The notes under the pieces: generated by a model | Told to the model about the DNA's origin: nothing | Databases searched by the model: none | What the model saw: only the letters and a program-made list of their open reading frames with translations | Assembly: GCA_002162075.1 (NCBI GenBank) | Contig: CP021423.1 | Location: 2,480,001 to 2,544,000, forward strand | Direction: 5' to 3' | DNA: 64,000 nt | DNA from: Armatimonadetes bacterium Uphvl-Ar1 | Lineage (GTDB): Bacteria > Armatimonadota > Fimbriimonadia > Fimbriimonadales > Fimbriimonadaceae | Translations under genes and position numbers: made by a program | Shown here: positions 63,828 to 64,000 of the stretch, piece after piece | Layout: the number at the start of each line of letters is the position of its first letter | Numbering within the stretch: the stretch's first letter is position 1

Positions 63828-64000
63828 TCACTTCACAAAAACCGGCAAAACCTTATCCAAAACCCGGCCCACCATGCACCCCTCGATCACCTCAAAGTTG
63901 CTCACAAATCGGTAGTAAATCGGCCCCCAAACCAAATCAATCAAGAGCTCAAAATCCGCATCGCCCGCGATCTCGCCTCGCTCCACCGCCTCTGCGAAAA
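63828..64000 (-). CDS. TetR-family regulator, C-terminal end only
   Basis: The minus strand is open from the window edge to TGA at 63828-63830, giving 56 residues. The pattern AVERGEIAGDADFELLIDLVWGPIYYRF is the typical end of TetR regulators (ARG-E-x-D-x-D-xxL-xDLxxGPxYYR). The HTH part lies outside the window. It converges on the oxidoreductase with one base between stops; control of that gene is possible but not shown. Confidence 0.75.
   Translation of the reverse strand, partial: FAEAVERGEIAGDADFELLIDLVWGPIYYRFVSNFEVIEGCMVGRVLDKVLPVFVK

Overview
The window looks like a chromosomal segment of a diderm bacterium of the phylum Armatimonadota, probably close to Fimbriimonas. This placement is inference from gene content. 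A pseudopilin has the N-terminal signature common in that phylum ([18 protein letters not shown], then FPVFARAKE). There are two PEP-CTERM exported proteins, a porin with an S-layer-homology domain and a C-terminal Phe, and flagellar P-ring and L-ring genes. The + strand is C-rich over most of the window whichever strand is coding, as expected of one replichore read along its lagging strand.

Layout. 1-10.7 kb: a secreted protein cut by the window edge, pcrA helicase with a coupled lipoprotein, lexA with its own promoter and operator, a PpiC/SurA-type foldase, rsmI, a Wza-like polysaccharide export protein, OsmC, a selenocysteine tRNA directly upstream of corA, a cation-efflux transporter and a DinB-like protein. 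10.8-20.6 kb: exported pullulanase, PEP-CTERM protein, ALDH7-type dehydrogenase, a DUF433/DUF5615 toxin-antitoxin pair, an MhqO/MhqD-like pair, a THUMP-like methyltransferase and pdxS. 20.6-28.7 kb: an accessory stretch with an AT-rich wHTH/nucleotidyltransferase module behind a large palindrome, three pseudopilins, M50 and M42 peptidases, a dense cluster of intergenic palindromic repeats, and two tandem paralogues sharing an almost identical 3' end. 28.7-47.7 kb: lipA, ribF, pheA, the c-di-AMP pair cdaA-cdaR, a GDSL PEP-CTERM esterase, the SLH porin, phosphomannomutase, nfo and several hydrolases. 47.7-56.4 kb: one flagellar operon on the minus strand in the order flgF-flgG-flgA-flgH-flgI-flgJ-flgN-flgK-flgL-fliW-csrA, ending in the FliW/CsrA pair known to control flagellin translation. 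56.5-64 kb: metK, a small exported Cys-repeat protein, a TPR protein, a GAF/degenerate-GGDEF sensor, a 5'-nucleotidase, an Old Yellow Enzyme and the end of a TetR regulator.

Six otherwise intact genes (CDF transporter, MhqO-like dioxygenase, GDSL esterase, phosphomannomutase, an alpha/beta hydrolase and the Old Yellow Enzyme) are each broken by exactly one missing base in or next to a homopolymer. Restoring that base gives a full-length protein every time, so residual sequence error is more likely than six real pseudogenes. Observations most worth following up: the selenocysteine tRNA, the palindrome-controlled wHTH/NTase module, a FlgG-like domain fused to FlgA, a FlgH without lipoprotein cysteine, a possible sigma-54 site before flgF, the repeat families and the Cys-repeat peptide.
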